Of a stretch of DNA of 64,000 bases, positions 39,829-51,358 are shown in pieces; the stretch's first letter is position 1, and every line of letters begins with the position of its first letter. Both the position numbers and the translations under genes were made by a program. The DNA comes from Deltaproteobacteria bacterium (GTDB lineage Bacteria > Desulfobacterota > Binatia > DP-6), in the NCBI GenBank assembly GCA_005888095.1, contig VBKF01000094.1, positions 1-64,000 of the forward strand, given 5' to 3'. The notes below the pieces were generated by a model that had not been told where the DNA came from, ran no database searches, and saw nothing but the letters and a program-made list of their open reading frames with translations.

Positions 39829-42450
39829 CTATGGCGCCAGGCAAGGATTCCCGCCGCAGACGTCGACCACCGTCCCGTTCGCCTTCAGGAACTCGGACTT
39901 CTGCTGCCGCGCCGTCGCCTGGCTGCGCGGCTTCCCGTGCGGATCGCTGCCCGCCGTGGGCGGCGTGTTCGTGATCGGGGGCGGCGGCACGCCGCTGTCC
40001 CACACGACCATCGCCGAGCCGTCGAACGGGAAGCTCGGGATCGCCGGGATGCCGAAGTACGGGTGCACGTCGGTATGGCGCCCCGGCGCGAGGGCGGGCT
40101 GGTAGATGGAGAGCCCGAGCGTCCGCGCCTCCACCTCGGTGGCGACGTTCGCCACCTGGTGGTCGCCGAACGCCTCGTGGACGAGGATCTTGTGCGGCGG
40201 GGTGTTCGGCAACGGGTCGCTCGTGATGTGGTGCGCGTAGCCGTTCGGGTCGGAGCGGTCCCAGAGCATCTGGATGAGCGTGAAGAGGAGCGGCCGCTCG
40301 AGCTCGTTCGGATAGGCGGGGTAGAGGATCATCGCGTAGGTGGCGAAGTCGACGCTGCGCGTGAGGAGCGTCGAGTAGTTCATCGCGGGAACGCCGAGGA
40401 CGCCGCGCGTGATGTCCTGGGCGACGGCCATGAGCGTGCCGCCGGCGATCCCGCCCTGGCTGTTGCCGTCGTAGAAGACGTGGCTCGTGTCGATGACCGG
40501 GTTCCCGAAGGCGTCCTGGAAGGCGGCGTTCGAGACGAAGCCCTGCGGGTGGATCATCAGGCGGGCGAGGAAGAGCTGGTCGAGCATCGCCTGCTGCAGG
40601 CGGTCCGTGAGCGTCGGGAAGTTGGAGAGGTCGACCAGGATCGTGGCGGCGTTCGGGATGTCCTCCTCGGCCATGCCGATCCAGTCGGTCGCGCAGAGGA
40701 CGAAGTCGTGCTCGTTGCCCATCGACTCGACGTTGCCGGCGTTCACCTCGGTGTTGCTGCCGAAGAGACCGTGCCCGTAGAGCGAGGCGCGCCCGGGGTT
40801 GGCGGTCGCGATGGCGCTCGCGAGCGCGGCGCGGGGGATGTTGCAGGTGAAGGACGCCTGCTGCGGCGTCGGCTGGTGGAGCGGGAGGCCGTCCGGCCCG
40901 AGGACGTAGCGCGCACCCGGGCTCGGCGAGCTGACGTAGCGCTCGACGAGGTACGTCCCCGAGACGCGGCGGAAGATCTTGTCGTCCACCCCGGCACCCC
41001 CGCCGTCGTCGATCTGCGAGACGACGAACGTCGGGGCCGCGGCGCCGAGCCGGGCGAAGCCGTCGTCGCGGATGAAGAGGAGGCGCTCCGAGATGTTCCG
41101 CCGGCTCGCCACGGTGAAGTCCCAGGCCAGGTAGAGGTCGCTCCGGCCGACGCCCGCCGCTGCCAGCGTCGCGAACAGCTCCTCCATGTGCGGACGCCGC
41201 GCCTCGGTGGCCGGGTCGGCGGTGGGGGTGCCGTCGCGGTACGCGAGGAAGACGGGGTTCGGCGCGATGAGCGCGCCACCCGAGTCCTTCATCCGGCGGA
41301 GGGCGACGATGTAGCGCGTGCTCTCGGCGAGGTTCACCGCGGGGCGGATGATGACCGCGCGGCTGGCCTCGCTGCTCGCGTTGGAATCGATCTCGGCCCA
41401 GAAGAGGTGGTGGGCAAGCGTCGACGCGTTGACGAGGACGATCGGCGCGTCGGCGTCGAGCGAGCGCTCGATGTCGGTGATCGGTACGGCCCCCGTGGCT
41501 CCGAGGTCGACGCCCGGCACCCGGAGCACCATGCTGGCGCCCGGGCTGAAGCCGTCGTTGCGGTTGTAGTCGGTCGGGTCGATCGGCTTCTGGGACGCGT
41601 TGCGCGGCATGCCGGCGAGCGCGAGGTGCACGCGTCGGCCCGTGTCGGTCGTCGGGTCGGCGACCGTGAAATAGTCGTTCGGGAACGGGTGCAGGCAGAC
41701 GCTCGGCTCGAGGAAGTCGCAGGGACAGGTGCAATCCGTGCCGCAGAGGTCCTGGCCGCACGCCGACCCGGGCGGGTCACACTGCTCGCCGGGGTCGATC
41801 GTACCGTTGCCGCAGAGGGCGGGGACCGTGATGGTCGTGGTCGTGCTGGCCGTCGTGGTGGTGGTTGTCGGCGGCGTCGTGGTGGTGGTCGTCGTCGTGG
41901 CGCTCCCGCAGGAGGCGGGCGGCGGCGCGTTCCTGGCGATGAAGCTGCCCGGCTGGTCGCGGACGACGTCGCCGCCGAAGGAGGCGCAGAAGCGCAGGGT
42001 GCCGCTGGTGAAGATGACCGCAATGCTTCCCTGTGACGGCTCGTCGAGCGTGATGCCCGTGGCGCGCGCCGCCACCCGCGCGGTCGCATGGTCCTTGACG
42101 AGCGCCATCCGCACCGCCGACGGCCCCGCCGGTGCGCTCGGATTCCGAAACTTGTACGCCGTGCCGGCGGCGTTCACCGACCAGCTCGACGCGGGCAGAT
42201 CGAAGGCCGCCGACTCGCCCGAGGCGGCGCGCAGCGCGAGCGTCGCCCCGACGATGGTCGGGTCGTCGGGGCCGCCCGGCGTCGGGGCCGCGATTGCCGT
42301 CGAGCGAGCCAGGAAGAGCATCCGCTGCGCGCCGGAGGCGGCGGCCCGCATCGTGAGCATGCGTCCGGGCAGCAGCTGCTCGGCGGCCGAGGCGCGGCCC
42401 GGCGACGACGCCACGAGCGTGATGGCGCAGATCGCGGCCGCCGTTTTCAT
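39829..42450 (-). CDS. large secreted alpha/beta-hydrolase (lipase-like) with Thr linker and Cys-rich repeat
   Basis: 873 aa. Signal peptide ~1-22; an N-terminal beta domain (~25-180); a Thr-rich linker (~184-210); a Cys-rich repeat opening CGNGTIDPGEQCD, as in myxobacterial exoproteins; then a large hydrolase domain. The nucleophile elbow is YDGNSQGG with Ser664, and the Asp/His candidates are in EAFGDHQVA near 763. HPFPNDYFTV resembles the start of bacterial virulence-factor lipase-like proteins. GAGGAGG precedes the ATG. Likely an extracellular esterase or lipase. The regulator gene follows 39 bp downstream. Confidence 0.78.
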   Translation of the reverse strand: MKTAAAICAITLVASSPGRASAAEQLLPGRMLTMRAAASGAQRMLFLARSTAIAAPTPGGPDDPTIVGATLALRAASGESAAFDLPASSWSVNAAGTAYKFRNPSAPAGPSAVRMALVKDHATARVAARATGITLDEPSQGSIAVIFTSGTLRFCASFGGDVVRDQPGSFIARNAPPPASCGSATTTTTTTTPPTTTTTTASTTTTITVPALCGNGTIDPGEQCDPPGSACGQDLCGTDCTCPCDFLEPSVCLHPFPNDYFTVADPTTDTGRRVHLALAGMPRNASQKPIDPTDYNRNDGFSPGASMVLRVPGVDLGATGAVPITDIERSLDADAPIVLVNASTLAHHLFWAEIDSNASSEASRAVIIRPAVNLAESTRYIVALRRMKDSGGALIAPNPVFLAYRDGTPTADPATEARRPHMEELFATLAAAGVGRSDLYLAWDFTVASRRNISERLLFIRDDGFARLGAAAPTFVVSQIDDGGGAGVDDKIFRRVSGTYLVERYVSSPSPGARYVLGPDGLPLHQPTPQQASFTCNIPRAALASAIATANPGRASLYGHGLFGSNTEVNAGNVESMGNEHDFVLCATDWIGMAEEDIPNAATILVDLSNFPTLTDRLQQAMLDQLFLARLMIHPQGFVSNAAFQDAFGNPVIDTSHVFYDGNSQGGIAGGTLMAVAQDITRGVLGVPAMNYSTLLTRSVDFATYAMILYPAYPNELERPLLFTLIQMLWDRSDPNGYAHHITSDPLPNTPPHKILVHEAFGDHQVANVATEVEARTLGLSIYQPALAPGRHTDVHPYFGIPAIPSFPFDGSAMVVWDSGVPPPPITNTPPTAGSDPHGKPRSQATARQQKSEFLKANGTVVDVCGGNPCLAP
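41815..41910. repeat. GTC/GTG-rich tract encoding a Thr-rich linker
   Basis: Triplet-biased DNA (GTCGTGGTGGTGG and similar) that on the minus strand encodes runs of six to eight Thr broken by Pro-Pro and Ala-Ser. It separates the N-terminal beta domain from the Cys-rich repeat of the secreted hydrolase. Confidence 0.65.
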
Positions 42451-42622
42451 CGGGCTTCCTCCTCGCGCCGGACCGGATGCCTCCCGCCCCGGCCAAAGGG
42501 TGGACCGTTCGCGTATCTCCTCGCCCCGAGGTGCGCAAGCTGGGAAGAGAAGGGAGAGAACTGCGTGACAGCAGGGGAGACGGCGGTTCGGTTTCTCTTC
42601 CGGCCCGCCGCGGCCGCAACCG

Positions 42623-43468
42623 CTAAACTGGAGGCGTCGGTGTACTGCTCCGGACAGCACCCGCGCGACCGCCCGGCGTCTGGCCTGCCCGCGCCGCCAG
42701 CCGCCGCCGCCCGGCCAGGAGCCGGCCCAGGTAGACGACCGGCCCCGAGAGCGCGTACGTCAAGACCCCGAGGAAGAGGACCGGCTGCGGGGCGGCGATG
42801 GCCAGCATGATGACCAGGATGAGTCCGAGCAGAACCTGGAACGGGTGTCGGTGGTGGAGGCGGATCTCCTTGAAGGAGAAGTACCGGATCTCGCTCACCA
42901 TGAACCCCGCCACGGCGTAGATGACGAGCAGCATCAGGATGCGCTTGTTCGGCGCCCCGGCCCCCCCGAAGTAGTAGAAGAGCAGCACCGTCGTCGCGAT
43001 CACGTCGGCCGCGGCCGGGATCGGCAGGCCGACGAAGTGCCGCTTCTCCACCGACCCGACCTGCACGTTGAAGCGCGCGAGCCGGAGCGCCCCGCAGGTC
43101 ACGTAGAGCGTCGCCGCGAGCCAGCCCCAGCGGCCCCACGGCACGAGCGCCCACTGGTAGACGAGGATGCCCGGCGCCACGCCGAAGGCGACCAGGTCCG
43201 CGAGCGAGTCGTACTGCTCGCCGAAGGAGCTGGCCGAGCGGGTGAGGCGGGCGATCCGCCCGTCCAGCACGTCGCACGCCTGGGCGACCAGGATCATGAT
43301 CGCCGCCAGCTGGTAGCGATGGCCGAGGGTGGCGATGATCGAGTAGAAGCCCGTGAACAGGCCGGCCGTCGTGAAGAGGTTCGGCAGGAGGTACACGCCG
43401 CGCCGCAGCGGCGGGATGCGCCGGCGCCGGCGGCCGGGGATGATGCGGATGCCCGGCGTGTCGCTCAC
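42623..43468 (-). CDS. pssA: CDP-diacylglycerol-serine O-phosphatidyltransferase
   Basis: 281 aa membrane protein with about seven hydrophobic helices. The CDP-alcohol phosphotransferase motif is complete: DGRIARLTRSASSFGEQYDS followed by LADLV (DGxxARx8Gx3Dx3D). Makes phosphatidylserine, the precursor for the enzyme encoded just upstream. Start is GTG overlapping the psd stop (GTGA). The C-terminal ~20 residues are Arg/Ala-rich and poorly conserved. Confidence 0.95.
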   Translation of the reverse strand: MSDTPGIRIIPGRRRRRIPPLRRGVYLLPNLFTTAGLFTGFYSIIATLGHRYQLAAIMILVAQACDVLDGRIARLTRSASSFGEQYDSLADLVAFGVAPGILVYQWALVPWGRWGWLAATLYVTCGALRLARFNVQVGSVEKRHFVGLPIPAAADVIATTVLLFYYFGGAGAPNKRILMLLVIYAVAGFMVSEIRYFSFKEIRLHHRHPFQVLLGLILVIMLAIAAPQPVLFLGVLTYALSGPVVYLGRLLAGRRRLAARAGQTPGGRAGAVRSSTPTPPV

Positions 43469-44079
43469 GCGGGCTCCTCCGCGACGACGCTCGTGCCCGC
43501 CCGCACCCGGTCGCCGCGCTGGACCAGCGGCCGGACGTCCGCCGGCACGAAGAGGTCGACCCGCGACCCGAACATGATGAGCCCGCAGCGCTCGCCCCGC
43601 CGCACCCGGTCGCCGGGCGCCAGCCGGCAGACGATGCGCCGCGCCATCGCGCCCGCGATCTGCACCACGAGGTAGCGCCGGCCGCGGCTCTCGACGACGA
43701 GGGCGTTGCGCTCGTTGTCGAGCGAGGCCTTGTCGGCGAAGGCGGCCCGGAACTTCCCCGCGGTGTGCTGGACCCGCTCGACGATGCCGCTCACGGGGTT
43801 GCGGTTCACGTGCACGTCGAGCGGCGACATGAAGATGCTGATGCGGGTGGCGGGAGCGGCGAGGAACCGGTCCTCGCGCTCCGGCACGACGGCGACGACC
43901 CGCCCGTCGGCCGGCGAGAGGACGAGGTGCTCGCCGGGCGGCGGCGCGCGCTCGGGGTCGCGGAAGAAGTTGAGGCAGAGGCCGAGCCCGACGACCAAGG
44001 GCACGATGGCCGCGGGGTGGCCGGCCGCGGCGCCGACCGCAGCGACGAGCCCGAGCACGCCCGCCGCCGTCCCGATCAC
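43465..44079 (-). CDS. psd: phosphatidylserine decarboxylase, short form
   Basis: 204 aa from GTG 44079. Converts phosphatidylserine to phosphatidylethanolamine at the inner membrane. Two hydrophobic helices open the protein. LSPADGRVVAVV, MSPLDVHVNRNP and the self-cleavage site region CGLIMFGSRVDLFVP with the GS pair that yields the pyruvoyl group are present. The family N-terminus IAREGWP is encoded immediately upstream of this GTG (44097-44080) but has no ATG, GTG or TTG before a stop. A strong GGAGG lies 12 nt before the ATC of that segment. The true start may therefore be a non-standard ATC codon at 44097. Confidence 0.92.
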   Translation of the reverse strand: MIGTAAGVLGLVAAVGAAAGHPAAIVPLVVGLGLCLNFFRDPERAPPPGEHLVLSPADGRVVAVVPEREDRFLAAPATRISIFMSPLDVHVNRNPVSGIVERVQHTAGKFRAAFADKASLDNERNALVVESRGRRYLVVQIAGAMARRIVCRLAPGDRVRRGERCGLIMFGSRVDLFVPADVRPLVQRGDRVRAGTSVVAEEPA

Positions 44080-44117
44080 CGGCCAGCCTTCACGAGCGAT
44101 CGCCGCGGCTCACCTCC

Positions 44118-45130
<1,013 letters not shown>

Positions 45131-45134
<4 letters not shown>

Positions 45135-45652
45135 GATGCCGCCCGCTCCTTCTCCTTGCCGTCCGCTGCGAGAAGGCGCGTGCCGCGGAACATCGCCACC
45201 TTCCCGGTGCGCACGATCTCCTTGATGCCGACCGGCTTCAGCAGCTCGATCAGCGCGTGGATCTTGTCCTCGGTGCCCGTCACCTCGATGACGTAGGAGT
45301 GCTGCGAGACGTCGATGATCTTGCCGCGGAAGATGTCGACGATGTTCATCACCTCGCCGCGCGTCCGCTCGTCGGCGGCCACCTTGATGAGCACGAGCTC
45401 GCGCTCGACGTGCTCGGTGCCCGTGAAGTCGGTGAGCTTGATGACCGCGATCAGCTTGTAGAGCTGCTTCTCGATCTGCTCGAGCACCTGGTCGTCGCCG
45501 CGCGTGACCAGCGTGATGCGCGACACGGTCGGGTCCATCGTCTCGGCCACGGACAGGCTCTCGATGTTGAAGCCGCGCCCGCTGAACAGCCCGGCGACGC
45601 GCGCCAGGACGCCGAATTCGTTCTCGACCAGCACGGAAATGGTGTGGCGCAT
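45131..45652 (-). CDS. ilvN: acetolactate synthase small (regulatory) subunit
   Basis: 173 aa. Regulatory partner of acetolactate synthase. The ACT domain begins [35 protein letters not shown], and the C-terminal ALS_ss_C half runs from [13 protein letters not shown] back through [11 protein letters not shown]. It mediates valine feedback. No catalytic subunit gene (ilvB) lies next to it in this window. It follows the YdcH-like gene by 4 nt. Confidence 0.95.
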
Positions 45653-45656
45653 CGGC

Positions 45657-45881
45657 TCAGTGCGGGCGGTAGCGGGCCAGGATCTCCATGATCTTGTCCT
45701 TGCCCGCGAGCTTGAGCTTCTGCAGCCGCTTCTTCTCCACCTCCTCCTCCGTGGTGAGGTGCAGCTTCTGCTGGTAGACGGCGAGGCGGCGTTCCAGATC
45801 GACGTGCTCCTCGTAGTACCGCCTGAGGTCGGGCTCGCGCTCCAGCAGGGACTGGATCAGCTCCTCGTCCTTCTTCTCCAT
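45657..45881 (-). CDS. YdcH/DUF465-family small protein
   Basis: 74 aa, highly charged and predicted all helical. EERLIQSLLE-type opening (MEKKDEELIQSLLEREPDLRR), YYEEHVDLERRLAVYQ and KKRLQKLKLAGKDKIMEIL match the DUF465/YdcH pattern of a short antiparallel coiled coil. Function unknown. It is the first gene after a good promoter (45894-45921), at the head of ydcH-ilvN-ilvC-psd-pssA. Confidence 0.85.
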   Translation of the reverse strand: MEKKDEELIQSLLEREPDLRRYYEEHVDLERRLAVYQQKLHLTTEEEVEKKRLQKLKLAGKDKIMEILARYRPH

Positions 45882-45893
45882 CGCGTGAAAAAC

Positions 45894-45921
45894 CTTATCG
45901 CGCCGTAAAACGGCTTGTCAA
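45894..45921 (-). promoter_or_regulatory. sigma70-type promoter with internal palindrome before ydcH-ilvN-ilvC-psd-pssA
   Basis: TTGACA (45921-45916), a 16-bp spacer and GATAAG (45899-45894). The spacer contains the palindrome GCCGT-TTT-ACGGC (45914-45902), well placed for a repressor. The -35 overlaps the tsaB stop, so the promoter makes the branched-chain/phospholipid genes independent of the rpsB-rseP run upstream. Confidence 0.6.
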
Positions 45922-46598
45922 CGCGACACGGGGCGTGCGAGCTCGGCCTCGGGCAGACGAACGTAGACGGGCTCGAGGTCGCCCGGGTTCGCCCCCTCGC
46001 CCGCGAGGAGCCGCTGCCAGCCGAGCCGCGCCACGATGCCGCCGCGCGGATGGTGGGTCGCGAAGGGACGGATGGTGGCGCGCGCGCCGAGGACGTCGCG
46101 GTACACCGTTCCCGCATCACCGACGAGCACGCACGGCGGCTCGAGCCGGGCGGCGAGCTCGGCCGGGCGCACGGCGAGATCCGGGGTGAGCCGGCGCGGT
46201 CCCGATCCCGTCGCCTCGAAGAGGGCGGCGTACACCTCGCCCTTGCGGGCGTCGAGCGCGGCGCAGATCCGTTCCCCCGGCGCGGCCCCGGCCACCCAGG
46301 CGAGCGCCTCGAGCGTCGGCACGGCGACGAGCGGGACCTGGCCGGCGAACGCAACCCCCTTGGCGTAGCCGAGACCGATGCGGAGCCCGGTGAACGAGCC
46401 GGGACCGATCGAGACCGCGAGCGCATCGAGCGCCCGGACACCGAGCGCCGCGTCGGCGAGCACGCGTGCGACCAGGAGCGGCAAGGCCTGCGCGTGCGAC
46501 CGCGATTCCGGCTGCGCCGCCTCGGCGAGCACCACGCCGTCGCGCACCACACCCACGGCCGCCGTCCAGGTGGCGGTGTCGAGCCCGAGGACGGTCAG
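45918..46598 (-). CDS. tsaB: tRNA threonylcarbamoyladenosine biosynthesis protein TsaB
   Basis: 226 aa. Non-catalytic partner of TsaD in t6A37 tRNA modification. ASKHA-type motifs: VLGLDTATWTAAVGVV at the N-terminus, DALAVSIGPGSFTGLRIGLGYAKGVA, and ICAALDARKGEVYAALFE. No ATG, GTG or TTG is available in frame before the first motif. CTG at 46598 or ATT at 46628 (overlapping the rseP stop, TGATT) are the only upstream options, so initiation is non-standard or coupled to rseP. Confidence 0.93.
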   Translation of the reverse strand: MTVLGLDTATWTAAVGVVRDGVVLAEAAQPESRSHAQALPLLVARVLADAALGVRALDALAVSIGPGSFTGLRIGLGYAKGVAFAGQVPLVAVPTLEALAWVAGAAPGERICAALDARKGEVYAALFEATGSGPRRLTPDLAVRPAELAARLEPPCVLVGDAGTVYRDVLGARATIRPFATHHPRGGIVARLGWQRLLAGEGANPGDLEPVYVRLPEAELARPVSR

Positions 46599-46627
46599 CG
46601 GACGGGAGCGGTGATCACCCGTGGGAA

Positions 46628-47716
46628 TCAGCCCTGAACGAGCCGGTGGATGTCGTTGTAGAAGACGAAGACCATCAGCGTGATGAGGAGCAGCAGCCCC
46701 ACCTGCTGGGCCAGCTCGCGGTGCCGCTGGCGGAGCGGACGGCGCATGAGCCCCTCGATCCCGAAGAAGGCGAGGTGGCCGCCGTCGAGGGCGGGGATGG
46801 GCAGCAGGTTCAGCACGCCGAGGTTGATCGAGAGGAAAGCGAGCATCGTCAGGAAATAGCGGGCGCCCGCGCGGGCCTGCTGGCCGGCGGCCCGGGCGAT
46901 GGCGATCGGCCCGCCCAGCTCGCGCGGCGAGACCCGCCCCTGGACCATCAGGAGGAGGCCCTTGAAGACGACCACCGACGCCGACCAGGTCTGCTGGGCT
47001 GCCATGAGGACGGCGCGCGGGGCGCTCACCTGGGTCCAGTCCCGCGATGCCTCGATGCCGATGCGGTAGACGCGGCCCGTGTCCTCGCCGAAGATCGTCC
47101 GGTTGTCCTTCAGCTCGGGGGTCACCTCGATGGTGAACCGCGAGCCGTCCCGCTCGACGGTCAGGCGCAGGCGACGGCCCTGGGAGCCGAGGACACCCTG
47201 CGAGAGCTGCTCCCACGTCGAGATCGGCGTGTCGTCGACGGCGACGATGCGGTCGTCGGGCTTGAGGCCAGCGTGCTCGGCCGGCATCCCCGACGTGACG
47301 CCCCCGATGCGGGCCTCGTGCGACGGCACCTCGGCGCCCACCGTGGCGAAGAGGATCGCGTAGACGAGGAACGCGAAGACGAAGTTCATGGCCGGGCCGG
47401 CGAAGACGATCGCCGCCCGCCGGCGAGCCGGCTGCGTCGAGAAGGCGCGCTCGGGCTCGGCGATCACGGCCGGGTCGTTCTCGTCCTCCTCGCCGAGCAT
47501 CTTGACGTAGCCGCCGAGCGGCATGGCGGAGAGCGCGTACTCGGTCTCGCCCTTGCGGTGCGACAGGATCACCGGCCCGAAGCCGATGGAGAACCGCTGT
47601 ACGAGGATCCCCAGGCGCTTGGCCACCACGAAGTGGCCGAGCTCGTGGACGAACACGAGAACCCCGAGCGCGACGGCAAAAGCAAGGAATGACACCAGCG
47701 GTCCGGTCATGAGCAT
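46628..47716 (-). CDS. rseP: RIP metalloprotease RseP (site-2 protease)
   Basis: 362 aa inner-membrane zinc protease. Cuts membrane-bound anti-sigma factors and signal peptides in regulated intramembrane proteolysis. HELGH in VFVHELGHFVVAKRLGI near residue 25 is the zinc motif, LNLLPIPALDGGH near the C-terminus gives the third ligand, and a PDZ domain lies around 125-200 (GGVTSGMPAEHAGLKPDD). It follows cdsA by 15 bp. The dxr gene that usually sits between cdsA and rseP is absent. Confidence 0.95.
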   Translation of the reverse strand: MLMTGPLVSFLAFAVALGVLVFVHELGHFVVAKRLGILVQRFSIGFGPVILSHRKGETEYALSAMPLGGYVKMLGEEDENDPAVIAEPERAFSTQPARRRAAIVFAGPAMNFVFAFLVYAILFATVGAEVPSHEARIGGVTSGMPAEHAGLKPDDRIVAVDDTPISTWEQLSQGVLGSQGRRLRLTVERDGSRFTIEVTPELKDNRTIFGEDTGRVYRIGIEASRDWTQVSAPRAVLMAAQQTWSASVVVFKGLLLMVQGRVSPRELGGPIAIARAAGQQARAGARYFLTMLAFLSINLGVLNLLPIPALDGGHLAFFGIEGLMRRPLRQRHRELAQQVGLLLLITLMVFVFYNDIHRLVQG

Positions 47717-47731
47717 GGGCCTTTCTCGACG

Positions 47732-48532
47732 CTAACCGCGCGGAAACGCGGTGTAGTAGTAGACGAACACCATCGGGAACAGGAGACTGTCCAGCCGGTC
47801 CAGGATGCCACCGTGGCCCGGTATAATCCAGCCGGAATCCTTGGCGCCGAAAGCGCGCTTGAGCGCCGACTCGCACAGGTCGCCCAGCTGGGCGAGCAGG
47901 CTGATCGCGCCACCGAGCCCGAGCGCCTCCTCGACAGCGAGCCTCGGGAAGAAGATCACGCGGCAGAGCATGGCGACGAGCATGGCGCCGGCGACGGCGC
48001 CGGCCGCGCCCTCGACGGTCTTGCTCGGGCTGACCGCGGGCAGCAGCTTCCGCCGCCCGTAGGCCCGCCCGGTGAAGTAGCCGCCCGAGTCGGAGCCCAT
48101 GGCGACGAACACGGTGAACAGCACCCAGCGCCAGCCGTCGGGTCCGCCGTGGCGGAGCAGCACGATGTGCGGCGTGACGAAGCCGACATAGAGGACGCCG
48201 AGGACCGTGAGCCCGAGCCGGTGGACCGCGCCCGCGAGGTCCCCGTTCCGCACCAGCGGGAACACCAGCCCGCCGATGACGGTGAGCCCGAGCCCCGCCC
48301 CCCAGAACTCCGGCCGGCGCGCTACGATCCCCGCCCCCACCACCAGCCCCCACACGATACCCACGGCCTGCTCCAGCGGATGCTCCGGCAGCGCCATCGC
48401 GAAGTACTCGAAGAGCCCGACCGCCGTGACCGCCAATATGAACCCCGCAAACAAAGCCGCCGGCAGCTTCCACACCATGACCCACAACGCCGGAATGGCA
48501 ACCGCCGCGGTCAGTAGTCTGGTGCGCAGCAC
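47732..48532 (-). CDS. cdsA: phosphatidate cytidylyltransferase
   Basis: 266 aa membrane protein with about seven hydrophobic helices. Makes CDP-diacylglycerol, the substrate of PssA. The signature SDSGGYFTGRAYGRRKLLPA with SPSKTVEGAAGA and the C-terminal DSGWIIPGHGGILDRLDSL match the CdsA consensus. It lies 127 bp after uppS across a hairpin-rich spacer. Confidence 0.96.
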   Translation of the reverse strand: MLRTRLLTAAVAIPALWVMVWKLPAALFAGFILAVTAVGLFEYFAMALPEHPLEQAVGIVWGLVVGAGIVARRPEFWGAGLGLTVIGGLVFPLVRNGDLAGAVHRLGLTVLGVLYVGFVTPHIVLLRHGGPDGWRWVLFTVFVAMGSDSGGYFTGRAYGRRKLLPAVSPSKTVEGAAGAVAGAMLVAMLCRVIFFPRLAVEEALGLGGAISLLAQLGDLCESALKRAFGAKDSGWIIPGHGGILDRLDSLLFPMVFVYYYTAFPRG

Positions 48533-48564
48533 GGCTCACCAAGTAGGTACGCAGGCGTGGGAGC

Positions 48565-48635
48565 CGGGCGCGGCTTCGCCGCGCCCGAGCGACGGGGTCC
48601 GGGGCCATCGGAGGAGCGCAGCGCGCGAAGCGCGC
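48565..48635. repeat. hairpin-rich spacer between uppS and cdsA
   Basis: Within a 127-bp gap, CGGGCGCGG (48565-48573) pairs with CCGCGCCCG (48579-48587) around CTTCG, and GCGCGC (48621-48626) pairs with GCGCGC (48630-48635) around GAA. CTTCG and GAA loops are unusually stable. It may be a REP-like dispersed element or an mRNA processing/stability site inside the operon. Confidence 0.45.
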
Positions 48636-48659
48636 GAGCACCGCACGGGGCTCCGGAGG

Positions 48660-49417
48660 CTAATTAACCGCACGCAGCCGTTGCTCCCGCTCCACCTGAG
48701 CGGGCGTCCGGCCGAAGCGACGCTGGCGCTGCTGATAGAAAGCCAGCGCCTGGAGGAACTCGCGCTCGCGGAAATCCGGCCAGAGCGTGTCGGTGACGTA
48801 GATCTCCGTGTAGGCGATCTGCCAGAGGAAGAAGTTGCTGAGGCGCATCTCGCCGCTGGTCCGGATGAGCAGGTCGGGATCCGGGATGCCCGCGGTGCCG
48901 AGGTGGCGGCCGACGACGGCCGAGGTGATCTGCTCGGGGCGCAGCTCGCCGCGGCGCACGCGACGGGCGATGGCACGCGCCGCGCGAGTGATCTCCTCGC
49001 GGCCGCCGTAGCTGACCGCGAGGATGACCGTCATCCCGGTGTTGTGTCGCGTCGCCTCGATCGTGGTGCGCAGCGCCTCGCGCACGGCCGGCGGCAGGCG
49101 GCGCAGGCTCCCGACGGCGAGCAGCCGGATCTGGTTCCGCATCATCTTCCCGAGCTCGGTCTCGAGATAGCGGTGGAGCAGCGCCATGAGGCCGTCCACC
49201 TCGCGCGGCGGGCGGCGCCAGTTCTCGCTCGAGAAAGCGTACAGCGAGAGGTACGGGATGCCGAGCCGGCGGCTCGTCTCGACCGCCGCGCGCACCGAGT
49301 CCTTGCCGACCCGGTGGCCGTGCAGGCGCGCGAGGCCGCGCTGCTGCGCCCAGCGGCCGTTGCCGTCCATGATGACGGCGACGTGCCGCGGCATGCGAGA
49401 GGGGTCGAGCTCCACCA

Positions 49418-49418
<1 letters not shown>
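48660..49418 (-). CDS. uppS: isoprenyl transferase (undecaprenyl diphosphate synthase)
   Basis: 252 aa. Extends farnesyl diphosphate with isopentenyl diphosphate to the C55 carrier lipid for peptidoglycan. Signature motifs: VAVIMDGNGRWAQQRGL with the catalytic Asp, GHRVGKDSVR, LSLYAFSSENWRRP, and DLLIRTSGEMRLSNFFLWQ with the RxSGExRxSNF set. The start overlaps the frr stop by one base (TGATG). Confidence 0.97.

Positions 49419-51354
<1,936 letters not shown>

Positions 51355-51358
<4 letters not shown>

Noticed and set aside
38977-42036. A 1019-codon plus-strand open frame opposite the regulator and hydrolase
   Set aside because: Rich in Arg, Val, Glu and Gly like other antisense shadows here; the minus-strand genes have signal peptide, catalytic motifs and ribosome sites.
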